A stretch of 5,514 nucleotides of DNA, taken from Dehalococcoidia bacterium (lineage in GTDB: Bacteria; Chloroflexota; Dehalococcoidia; GIF9; AB-539-J10). Below, in pieces: positions 1-5,514 of the stretch (its first letter is position 1; each line of letters begins with the position of its first letter). Below the pieces are notes generated by a model that did not search any database, was not told where the DNA came from, and saw only the letters and a program-made list of their open reading frames with translations. The stretch lies in NCBI GenBank assembly GCA_030606385.1, contig JAUWGN010000083.1, positions 1 to 5,514 of the forward strand, written 5' to 3'. The translations under genes were made by a program, and so were the position numbers.

Positions 1-810
1 CTTGAGTTCTTTGCCGTATAGTTCCCTATGATAGTCTATCAGATAAGTCTCCACAGTTTTTCGACCTTGTCCGAAAGTGGGACGAATGCCTATATTTGTT
101 GCTGAGGCGAATTGTTCACCATCTGCGTGGGCGATTGATGCGTAGACTCCGTTGCCAGGCAGTACCTGCTGTGAACCTATGTCAAGGTTCGCAGTGGGGA
201 ATTCCAAGGCACGTCCCCGCTTATCGCCAGTGATGACTTTGCCGCTGACGCTGAAGGGATGCCTCATTAACTTTCTCGCTTTTTCCATATTTCCTTGAGT
301 AAGTATTTGACGTACAAGAGTGCTGCTTACTGTTTCGCTATCGATTGTGAACGGTGACACGATGTGTACAAAAAACCGCATTTCCTCTCCTAGTGCAGCA
401 AGGTTTTCGGCATTTCCTTGGCGTCCTCTTCCAAGGGCGAAATCGTCCCCGATTACCAGGCCACGCATTTTGAGATATTTTCTAAGCAGGGTAACAAATT
501 GTCTCGCAGAGAGTTTTGCTACCTGCGAGGTGAAGGATAGCAAAGCAATCAAATCTACACCAAGATGACGGATTTCCTCAACTCTATCGTCCAAGCTCAT
601 CAAGTAAGGCAATTGATTTTGGGGGTCCAGTACTGATTGGGGGTGGGGGTGGAAAGTAACTACTCCGCTAAGCAAATCTCTTTCTTGAGCTTGGTGAATT
701 AGCTTTTCAATTAGATAGCGGTGTCCTTCATGCACGCCGTCGAAAACGCCGATGGTGAGGATTGTTTCCTCATGGGGTACCACGTTTGCTAGTTCTTGTT
801 CGATGGTCAT
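1..810 (-). CDS. ribF: Bifunctional riboflavin kinase / FAD synthetase (3' end outside window)
   Basis: This cytoplasmic enzyme phosphorylates riboflavin to FMN and then adenylylates FMN to FAD. I translated 270 residues from the ATG at 808-810 with no stop before base 1; about 40 C-terminal residues should lie outside the window, given a usual family length near 310. The N-terminal adenylyltransferase domain shows GVFDGVHEGH (21-30), TFHPHP (52-57), GDDF (121-124) and SSTLVR (162-167). The riboflavin kinase domain shows GKVITGDKRGR (190-200), the FPTAN core (204-208), GVYAS (221-225), NIGIRPTF (239-246) and VETYLIDY (253-260). The residue before FPTAN is Glu203, where Gly is usual (LGFPTAN). 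The start lies 7 bases after the aroF stop and has no clear Shine-Dalgarno sequence, so translation is probably coupled to aroF. Function is assigned with high confidence from both domains. Confidence 0.95.
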   Translation of the reverse strand, partial: MTIEQELANVVPHEETILTIGVFDGVHEGHRYLIEKLIHQAQERDLLSGVVTFHPHPQSVLDPQNQLPYLMSLDDRVEEIRHLGVDLIALLSFTSQVAKLSARQFVTLLRKYLKMRGLVIGDDFALGRGRQGNAENLAALGEEMRFFVHIVSPFTIDSETVSSTLVRQILTQGNMEKARKLMRHPFSVSGKVITGDKRGRALEFPTANLDIGSQQVLPGNGVYASIAHADGEQFASATNIGIRPTFGQGRKTVETYLIDYHRELYGKELK

Positions 811-817
811 AAAAGCT

Positions 818-1858
818 TCAGGGACTTGCCTTTACGCCACTAGTGGCTAATTTTCTACCTGTCGCCTGAGCTATTTGTGTTAATTGAGACATGAGTTTGT
901 CAAAATTATCGAAGGTGAGCGATTGTGCACCATCCTTAAGTGCCAAATCGGGATTAGGGTGGACTTCTATCATAAGCCCATCAGCTCCAGCGGCTATAGC
1001 AGCAAGTGATACCGGTGTTACCAGATGCCACTTTCCTGTAGCATGGCTCGGGTCAGCAATGATTGGCAGGTGGCTAACTTTTTTGATAGCCGGTATAGCA
1101 CTGACATCCATAGTATTACGGGTATAAGTTTCGAAGGTTCTCACGCCTCGCTCACAAAGGATAACCTGCTCATTCCCTTGCGAGAGGATATATTCCGCAG
1201 CTAATAGCCATTCTTGAATGGTGGCTGATAAGCCTCTCTTAAGCATCACTGGCTTCCTTGTTTTCCCTACCTCATCAAGCAAGATGAAGTTTTGCATGTT
1301 TCGCGCTCCAATTTGTAGTATATCAGCGTAACCAGCTACCAGTTCAACATCACTCGGAGTGATTACCTCGGTGATTACAGGCATTCCCGTTTCCTCACGG
1401 GCTTTCGCTAGCAATTTGAGTCCTTCTTCACCCAGGCCACGGAAGTGATAAGGGGAGGTGCTTGGCTTGAAGGCGCCTGCACGTAATATATTGGCGCCAC
1501 TTGCCTTGACTGCCAGAGCTGTGCTCAGCAGTTGTTCTTCAGTCTCTACGGCACAGGGACCAGCCATGACCACTATTTCATCACCACCAATGGTGATATC
1601 ATTTATCTTCACTGTAGTATTTTGGGGGTGAAACTCTCGGCTGGCAAGTTTGTAAGGTTTGCTAATAGGAATAACTTGTTCTACGCCGGGAAGCAATTCC
1701 ATCCTGTCCTGCAATTCGGGAAAGATTTGTCCCAGTATGCCGACTACGGTGTGCTCCACACCTTCAGAGATGTGCGCTTTCAGCCCATACTCTTCGATGC
1801 GGCGAACAACAGCGTTGATTTCTTCTTTCTTACAGCTCCCTTTCATCACTATGATCAT
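818..1858 (-). CDS. aroF: 3-deoxy-7-phosphoheptulonate (DAHP) synthase, beta type with N-terminal ACT-like domain
   Basis: This enzyme condenses phosphoenolpyruvate and erythrose 4-phosphate to DAHP, the first step of the shikimate pathway, in the cytoplasm. The 346-residue protein matches the Thermotoga maritima type. Residues 1 to about 70 form a ferredoxin/ACT-like regulatory domain, the part that binds tyrosine for feedback inhibition in the Thermotoga enzyme. The rest is the KDO8P-synthase-like barrel. Expected metal ligands are present: Cys102 in AGPC, His272 in DPSHATG, Glu298 in IEVHP and Asp309. Also visible are IGARNMQNF (183-191), KPVMLKRG (202-209) and LCERGVRTFE (234-243). The usual KPRTSPY motif reads KPSTSPY (131-137), losing an Arg expected to contact erythrose 4-phosphate. 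The ATG overlaps the aroH stop as ATGA and has GGAGG six bases upstream, which supports this start. Whether tyrosine inhibits this enzyme cannot be seen from sequence. Confidence 0.96.
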   Translation of the reverse strand: MIIVMKGSCKKEEINAVVRRIEEYGLKAHISEGVEHTVVGILGQIFPELQDRMELLPGVEQVIPISKPYKLASREFHPQNTTVKINDITIGGDEIVVMAGPCAVETEEQLLSTALAVKASGANILRAGAFKPSTSPYHFRGLGEEGLKLLAKAREETGMPVITEVITPSDVELVAGYADILQIGARNMQNFILLDEVGKTRKPVMLKRGLSATIQEWLLAAEYILSQGNEQVILCERGVRTFETYTRNTMDVSAIPAIKKVSHLPIIADPSHATGKWHLVTPVSLAAIAAGADGLMIEVHPNPDLALKDGAQSLTFDNFDKLMSQLTQIAQATGRKLATSGVKASP

Positions 1859-2238
1859 GCTTTGCCTCCAGATACCTCTAGTTTGGCTTCCTTTAATTTC
1901 TTGGCTTCCCCTAAATAGATATGGGCGATTTCTTCAGCTTTCTTTTCGGTGTTTATCAACATCAGAATTCGAAGGCAATGAGGTAAGGCACCAGGAACGT
2001 TCATCTCATGTCCGCAAAGCAGAGCAATGTGCTGTGGCCATCCCAGCTCCCTTGTTGCTGCTGCAGGGAATTCGGCATTTAAGTCAGGTGTAGTGCTAAA
2101 GAATATAGCCGCTATATCATCAATTTCAATTTCGTTAGCCCGAAGTATCTCTTTGAGCAATGTTTTCGTTGCCGTCATAATATCCTCTCTATCATTATCA
2201 GGCACCGTAATTGCACCTCTAATGCCGCGACATCTCAA
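1855..2238 (-). CDS. aroH: Chorismate mutase, AroH class
   Basis: Chorismate mutase converts chorismate to prephenate, the committed step to phenylalanine and tyrosine. The 127-residue protein is the monofunctional trimeric class typified by Bacillus subtilis AroH, not the helical AroQ class. Active-site residues fall at the same numbers as in B. subtilis: Arg7 (RGIRGA), Phe57 (AEFP), Arg63 (TREL), Cys75, Glu78 (CGHEM), Arg90 and Tyr108 (IYL). Length also matches. The start is a TTG at 2236-2238, chosen because AAGGAG lies nine bases upstream and because it puts Arg7 exactly in register; the nearby ATG at 2231-2233 is out of frame. The gene leads a three-gene operon with aroF and ribF, and its TGA stop overlaps the aroF start. 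Pairing with DAHP synthase suggests control of entry and branch point together. Confidence 0.95.
   Translation of the reverse strand: MRCRGIRGAITVPDNDREDIMTATKTLLKEILRANEIEIDDIAAIFFSTTPDLNAEFPAAATRELGWPQHIALLCGHEMNVPGALPHCLRILMLINTEKKAEEIAHIYLGEAKKLKEAKLEVSGGKA
1865..1869 (-). promoter_or_regulatory. Ribosome binding site of aroF
   Basis: GGAGG on the minus strand lies within the last codons of aroH, six bases before the aroF ATG. It fixes the aroF start and, together with the ATGA overlap, points to translational coupling. Confidence 0.8.
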
Positions 2239-2247
2239 TCTATTAGT

Positions 2248-2253
2248 CTCCTT
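2248..2253 (-). promoter_or_regulatory. Ribosome binding site of aroH, deciding a TTG start
   Basis: AAGGAG on the minus strand ends nine bases before the TTG codon at 2236-2238. No in-frame ATG or GTG lies close enough to use it, so it supports the non-ATG start. Confidence 0.75.
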
Positions 2254-2261
2254 CGTAAATT

Positions 2262-2276
2262 TAAGGTAATAGCCTA
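2262..2276. repeat. Imperfect inverted repeat over the aroH promoter -10 region
   Basis: TAAGGTAATAGCCTA carries an AGG/CCT dyad and resembles, with two extra bases, the reverse complement of the element at 2335-2348 (TAAGGTAGCCTTA). It covers the predicted -10 and start of the aroH transcript, where an operator would act. The match is short and could be chance. Confidence 0.3.
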
Positions 2277-2299
2277 GCTTTTTTATTAGTTTGCGTCAA
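2271..2299 (-). promoter_or_regulatory. Candidate sigma-70-type promoter for aroH-aroF-ribF
   Basis: On the minus strand, TTGACG (2294-2299, five of six matches to the -35 consensus) is followed after 17 bases by TAGGCT (2271-2276, three of six matches to the -10 consensus). The spacer is AT-rich. Transcription would begin near 2263-2264, giving a leader of about 25 bases that holds the aroH ribosome binding site. The -10 is weak, as might be expected for a regulated promoter, but no experimental support exists here. Confidence 0.5.
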
Positions 2300-2334
2300 G
2301 TTACATCACGTAAATTGGAGCCACCGCTTAATTG

Positions 2335-2348
2335 TTAAGGCTACCTTA
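2335..2348. repeat. Short palindrome in the divergent intergenic region
   Basis: TTAAGGCTACCTTA contains a perfect 5-base inverted repeat (TAAGG/CCTTA) around a 3-base centre. It sits about 36 bases upstream of the aroH -35 and about 40 bases upstream of the candidate truB -35. A related imperfect copy lies at 2262-2276. It is a possible regulator binding site; it is too short and has no T-run, so it is not a terminator. Confidence 0.3.
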
Positions 2349-2387
2349 CCGGCAATGTGGCGTCTTTGTGCGGTTATTTCGCGTAAA

Positions 2388-2417
2388 CTGAAAATGAACT
2401 TTGTTTTGGGTTATACT
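2388..2417 (+). promoter_or_regulatory. Candidate promoter for truB with a very short leader
   Basis: CTGAAA (2388-2393, four of six matches to the -35 consensus) and TATACT (2412-2417, five of six to the -10 consensus) are separated by 18 bases. The predicted transcript would start near 2424, only about ten bases before the truB ATG. This agrees with the absence of a Shine-Dalgarno sequence there. The -35 match is modest. Confidence 0.4.
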
Positions 2418-2432
2418 AAAATACTAATTGCA

Positions 2433-3074
2433 ATGGATGACATCTTGCTTGTGGATAAGCCTAAAGGGCTTACTTCGTCCCGCGTGGTGGAGTTAATAAG
2501 GAAGGAGTTGAAGGTAAAGACTGGCCATACAGGTACGCTAGACCCTATAGCTACAGGGCTTTTGATTATTCTTATGGGCAGGCGCACCAAAGAAGCCTCC
2601 TCATTTCTAATGCTGGACAAGAGTTATGAGGTGAAAGCCAGGTTGGGTGTGGAGACTGACACTTTTGATTGTGACGGGAAAATCCTGCAGCAAAGCGATG
2701 CCACGATAACAAAGGAGGAACTACAGGAAGTGCTGAAAGGATTTCGTGGTGAGATCTGGCAAGTGCCCCCTTCCTTTTCTGCTAAAAAGTTAGCCGGGCG
2801 TAAAGCCTACGAACTGGCCAGGAAAGGCGTTAGCGTGCAAATGCCGCCTAAGAAGGTTAGCATTTATTCCCTCAAGCTTGGTGAGTTCCAATTTCCGTAT
2901 TTCACCTTTGACTGCGATGTTTCTTCAGGGTTCTATATTAGAAGCCTGGTTCATGATATTGGGACGAAGTTAGCCGTTGGTGCTACTGTGGTGGAAGTCC
3001 GCCGCACCAGAGTTGGTAATTATCGAGTGGAACAGGCTAGAAAATTAGAGGATATTTTGGGTTATAGAGGATGA
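2433..3074 (+). CDS. truB: tRNA pseudouridine(55) synthase, short form
   Basis: TruB isomerises uridine 55 in the T-psi-C loop of tRNAs to pseudouridine. The reading frame is open further upstream, with ATGs at 2355 and 2394, but family proteins begin close to the ILLVDKPKG motif, so I chose the ATG at 2433; it gives 213 residues. Visible motifs are LLVDKPKGLTS (5-15), GHTGTLDP (31-38) with catalytic Asp37, KSYEVKARLG (63-72), TDTFDCDG (75-82), VPPSFSAKK (111-119), the YELAR segment (126-130), SSGFYIRSL (164-172) and RRTRVGNY (190-197). The protein ends at the edge of the catalytic domain, so it lacks the C-terminal PUA or TruB_C domain that brings many homologues to about 300 residues. No Shine-Dalgarno sequence precedes the start. 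The exported-protein genes follow 43 bases downstream on the same strand. Confidence 0.93.
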   Translation: MDDILLVDKPKGLTSSRVVELIRKELKVKTGHTGTLDPIATGLLIILMGRRTKEASSFLMLDKSYEVKARLGVETDTFDCDGKILQQSDATITKEELQEVLKGFRGEIWQVPPSFSAKKLAGRKAYELARKGVSVQMPPKKVSIYSLKLGEFQFPYFTFDCDVSSGFYIRSLVHDIGTKLAVGATVVEVRRTRVGNYRVEQARKLEDILGYRG

Positions 3075-3107
3075 ACTTTCACCCAGATTTCTCGTTGTAG
3101 TACGTAA

Positions 3108-3114
3108 AAGGGAG
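3108..3114 (+). promoter_or_regulatory. Ribosome binding site of the 603-residue secreted protein gene
   Basis: AAGGGAG lies three bases before the ATG at 3118. The spacing is short, but it is the only purine-rich site near a start that gives an intact signal peptide. Confidence 0.6.
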
Positions 3115-3117
3115 AAA

Positions 3118-4929
3118 ATGAGGCACTTATTTAGAGCGTTGCAGGTGGTTATGTTTCTTAGCTTAATTAGCTTGCCTTTAGCGCCAGTAGCTCTGGCGGA
3201 CAGGGGGATGGTACCCATAAATGATGTCTCGGTCTACGGACCGGGGCAAAAAGCGATTATTGCCTGGAATGGTGAGGAAGAAACATTGATTCTATCTACT
3301 GATGTCACCGCCAGTGATGATAGCCAGGTTTTGGAGCTCTTGCCTTTGCCTTCAAAGCCCGAAATAAAGAAGGGTGATTTTGCTTCTTTCGAACAGGTTA
3401 ACCTGCTAATTGAAGAGCATTTTCCCGTTACTTCGTGGGATCGGTTTAAGGAGGGGATAGGCGTGATGGGACCTCCGGGAAGAGGGGTGGAAATAGTCTT
3501 TCATGAAAAGATTGGTGCTCATGACATCACCGTGGTCAAAGCTGATGATACCGCTGAGCTTATCCAGTGGGCCGAGGAGTTTCTGAAGAGTGCTGGAATT
3601 GAGAAGCAGATTTCATCGCCAAAGCTTGAATCAGTGGTGGCAAGCTACCTGGACCAGAATATGAAGTACTTCGTTTTCGACCTCATTGAGGTGACCGCGA
3701 AGCCAAAGAGCATCGAGCCGATTGTATATCGATTCGACACTGACTTCCTTTATTATCCCCTTAAAATTTCCACCCTTGCTGAGGGGTGGACGGATATAAA
3801 CCTGTTCTTGCTTACACCGCAGCCGGTGAGCCTATATGACTTGTCTGAGGGGAGCACGTTACCCCAGGATATGGAGGTGGGGAAGTTCTATGGTGGGAAG
3901 GGCACTCAGCCCATTCAGTTTGAGGTAAATGAGGAAGAGCTAATTTCCATCGATGAGAGCATTGCCGAATTACTTGGGAGTAATGCCTGGCTTACTGCAG
4001 TGAGCTATCATGGGGACTTAGCCAGTTTGACTGAAGATTTAAAGATAACCAGGGTGTCGCTTGATGCTCAGCTTATTTTCGACTATGGTCCCGGTAGCTG
4101 CGCCTTAAGACAGGAATCGCAGGCTGCTGTAGGAGTTTCGGATGATGTAATTGTAATTCGTGGCTCGGTTGTCACCCCTACGCCTTGCTATGAGCTTAGA
4201 ACAGAGTTGAATCTACCCCTTACTTTCGCCCATCACCCAACTATAAATGTCGATATCATTGCACAGGAAAAACCAGGTATCTGCATTCAATGTCTGGGTG
4301 GAATACCGTTTTGGGCTAAGATAGTCAACTTGAAACCAGGGCTCTACGATATTGCTGTCCGATATCAGGATAAAGTCATCGGTCGGAAAACGGTGGTTAT
4401 ACCTCTTTCTGGAGAGCTTGAATATCTCGCGCTTAGCCCCCAAGCTACCCTGGAGGTTAGTACTGCTGGGTTGGAATTCATAGTCCGGGTTGATGGGGAA
4501 AAGCTGAATTCGGGGGTGGTCATTAAAGCCATACTTAATGGCGATGATCCTGGTTCCCATTTAGTATATTTGCAGTTTAATAACGTTACTCATGGGGTGA
4601 TAATTGAGGTTGATAATGTAACGGCAATAGTCAAAATATCTCCAGAGTGCCAATTGAAAATCGAGGACTCGCAGTTATTCCTCGATAATGGTTACCGGCT
4701 ATTGCCGGTGCAAGTGATGCCGGAAAAAGTAGTGACTGACCTTGAGCCAGGTTATACTATTGAGCTCAAGGCTGCTGATGATAAGGCGGTATATGAGGTT
4801 CAGGGCATAAGTAGCAAGGAGCTATTGGGATTGGTATCCACGAAGATAGACATGGTGGTAGAAGTGGATGCCAGCACTGGAGAGATAATCAGCGAGCAAA
4901 AGCCCTGGTGGGCATATTTGTGCTGGTAA
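3118..4929 (+). CDS. Secreted DUF2330-like protein with C-terminal PepSY-like domain
   Basis: The function is unknown. The 603-residue protein has a Sec signal peptide (basic start, hydrophobic 8-22, likely cleavage after ALA at 25-27), so it should be exported. Residues about 28-235 resemble DUF2330: a KAIIAWNGEEE segment (45-55), LELLPLPSKPEI (72-83), an ITVVKADDTAELIQW segment (137-151) and FLYYPLKIS (210-218). The middle, about 315-430, is beta-rich with Cys328, Cys357 in TPTPCY and a CIQC pair (389-392), suggesting disulfides in an Ig-like fold. The C-terminus (about 535-603) reads like a PepSY-type repeat, with AVYEVQG (557-563) and VEVDASTGEI (581-590), ending in KPWWAYLCW. There is no hydrophobic C-terminal anchor, so it may be free or bound to a partner. 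The gene follows truB by 43 bases and precedes the lipoprotein gene by 12 bases, suggesting co-expression with the latter. The DUF2330 call is from recalled motif patterns, and the other domains are tentative. Confidence 0.8.
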   Translation: MRHLFRALQVVMFLSLISLPLAPVALADRGMVPINDVSVYGPGQKAIIAWNGEEETLILSTDVTASDDSQVLELLPLPSKPEIKKGDFASFEQVNLLIEEHFPVTSWDRFKEGIGVMGPPGRGVEIVFHEKIGAHDITVVKADDTAELIQWAEEFLKSAGIEKQISSPKLESVVASYLDQNMKYFVFDLIEVTAKPKSIEPIVYRFDTDFLYYPLKISTLAEGWTDINLFLLTPQPVSLYDLSEGSTLPQDMEVGKFYGGKGTQPIQFEVNEEELISIDESIAELLGSNAWLTAVSYHGDLASLTEDLKITRVSLDAQLIFDYGPGSCALRQESQAAVGVSDDVIVIRGSVVTPTPCYELRTELNLPLTFAHHPTINVDIIAQEKPGICIQCLGGIPFWAKIVNLKPGLYDIAVRYQDKVIGRKTVVIPLSGELEYLALSPQATLEVSTAGLEFIVRVDGEKLNSGVVIKAILNGDDPGSHLVYLQFNNVTHGVIIEVDNVTAIVKISPECQLKIEDSQLFLDNGYRLLPVQVMPEKVVTDLEPGYTIELKAADDKAVYEVQGISSKELLGLVSTKIDMVVEVDASTGEIISEQKPWWAYLCW

Positions 4930-4930
4930 A

Positions 4931-4936
4931 AGGAGG
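4931..4936 (+). promoter_or_regulatory. Ribosome binding site of the DUF3160-type lipoprotein gene
   Basis: A perfect AGGAGG starts one base after the preceding stop codon and lies five bases before the ATG at 4942, which makes this start clear. Confidence 0.85.
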
Positions 4937-4941
4937 CGGCT

Positions 4942-5514
4942 ATGAACGGTAAAATAGTCAGGATGTTCAGTAGCTTGATGCTTGTCGGGATTATCGTTGT
5001 TAGTGGATGCGCATGTGGGGTCACATCCTCGCAGTTTACTATACCTTCAGTAGCCGGAGGTGAGGTATTAAATCCTAAATTTATCATGGTGGATTGTTAT
5101 GAGCTTGAGCAACTCTCTATATCTCCTAATGCCCCTGACTACTTATTGCCATTAGGTTTAAATGAAGTGACAAATTTTGGGGAGGTGGAAGCCACTTTCT
5201 ATCTAACCGAAAGTCAAAAGCAGCTTTTGCAGGAAAATGGCTTTGTGGTTATTCCGTGGCACGGAGATGACGTCGTCCAGCCCTATAAGACATTGAAGGA
5301 ACGGGAAATACCCATTTTTGTTACCTCAGATACCTTACTCCATCTATACCACATCCAGTTCAATGAGATATTAAAGCGATTGGAGGAAGAGGAGTTCTTT
5401 GACGAGCTTATCGATACGAGCCTGGCGATGATGGATAGATCAATGCAGGATTATCAATCCTTCGACGATGCCGGTCTAAAGGAGGCTGCGAGGAGAAATG
5501 TTGCCTATTTCGCC
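4942..5514 (+). CDS. DUF3160-family lipoprotein (3' end outside window)
   Basis: The function is unknown. The frame is open for 191 codons to the right edge, so this is only the N-terminal part of a larger protein. Residues 1-22 form a lipoprotein signal: basic start, hydrophobic stretch 12-20 and lipobox VSGC, with Cys23 as the lipidated residue. The mature protein should be anchored outside the cytoplasmic membrane. The segment 122-164, with IPIFVTSDTLLHLYH (123-137), FNEILKRLEEEEFF (140-153) and a following helical stretch, matches the start of DUF3160 proteins, where a TSD-x-LLH-x-YH signature is followed by amphipathic helices. The gene lies 12 bases after the secreted DUF2330-like gene and has its own strong ribosome binding site. 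The lipoprotein call is firm. The family call rests on recalled motif patterns, and its length and C-terminal content are unknown. Confidence 0.85.
   Translation, partial: MNGKIVRMFSSLMLVGIIVVSGCACGVTSSQFTIPSVAGGEVLNPKFIMVDCYELEQLSISPNAPDYLLPLGLNEVTNFGEVEATFYLTESQKQLLQENGFVVIPWHGDDVVQPYKTLKEREIPIFVTSDTLLHLYHIQFNEILKRLEEEEFFDELIDTSLAMMDRSMQDYQSFDDAGLKEAARRNVAYFA

Noticed and set aside
320..568. Plus-strand open frame of 82 codons
   Set aside because: It is antisense to ribF, which is intact across this stretch with conserved motifs on the other strand.
621..652. G-rich run on the plus strand, a possible G-quadruplex
   Set aside because: Only three runs reach three or more G, with a 13-base loop between the first two. 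The sequence is explained by proline and histidine codons of the conserved TFHPHP motif of ribF.
1532..2093. Two long overlapping plus-strand open frames (1532-1918 and 1659-2093)
   Set aside because: They lie antisense to aroF and aroH, whose family motifs are unmistakable. The translations have no recognisable domain and no ribosome binding site that I could see.
2355..2432. A 26-residue N-terminal extension of TruB from the ATG at 2355
   Set aside because: Family members begin near the LLVDKPKG motif, the extension has no recognisable motif, and it would overlap the candidate promoter.
3088..3117. TTTCTC/GAGAAA inverted repeat overlapping the ribosome site before the secreted-protein gene
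   Set aside because: The stem is six weak base pairs around an 18-base loop. It is too unstable to claim as a terminator or RNA switch.
4213..5087. Minus-strand open frames at 4213-4560 and 4800-5087
   Set aside because: They lie opposite the secreted-protein and lipoprotein genes and show no domain or start signal. The second spans the junction and ribosome site of two well-supported genes.

Overview
The window is a piece of a bacterial chromosome of moderate GC (roughly 45-48% by eye). It has two divergent gene blocks around a 194-base intergenic region at 2239-2432. No mobile elements, CRISPR arrays, tRNA or rRNA genes were seen. The mix of genes suggests an anaerobic or environmental bacterium, with Chloroflexota (Dehalococcoidia-like) as my best guess: a beta-type DAHP synthase with an ACT-like N-terminus, an AroH-class chorismate mutase, a very short TruB, and exported DUF2330-like and DUF3160-like proteins. 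That assignment is inference from gene content, not from a marker gene.

Left block (minus strand, transcribed right to left): aroH (chorismate mutase, TTG start) overlaps aroF (DAHP synthase) by four bases. After a 7-base gap comes ribF (bifunctional riboflavin kinase/FAD synthetase), whose C-terminus runs off the left edge. A good -35/-10 pair (TTGACG, 17 bases, TAGGCT) lies just upstream of aroH. The block joins the entry step of the shikimate pathway and its chorismate branch point with flavin cofactor synthesis. One possible logic is that chorismate synthase, not in the window, needs reduced FMN.

Right block (plus strand): truB (tRNA pseudouridine-55 synthase, with no room for a C-terminal PUA domain) starts at 2433, behind a candidate promoter that would leave almost no leader. 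After 43 bases comes a 603-residue secreted protein with a DUF2330-like N-terminal half, a central cysteine-containing beta-rich region and a PepSY-like C-terminus. Twelve bases later a lipoprotein of the DUF3160 type begins and runs off the right edge. The last two genes look like a co-expressed pair of cell-surface proteins of unknown function and are the least explained part of the window.

The most useful points for follow-up are the DUF2330/DUF3160 pair, the internal architecture of the 603-residue protein, the Arg-to-Ser change in the KPRTS motif of AroF, the minimal TruB, and the separation of truB and ribF, which are often neighbours, by a divergent aromatic gene pair.
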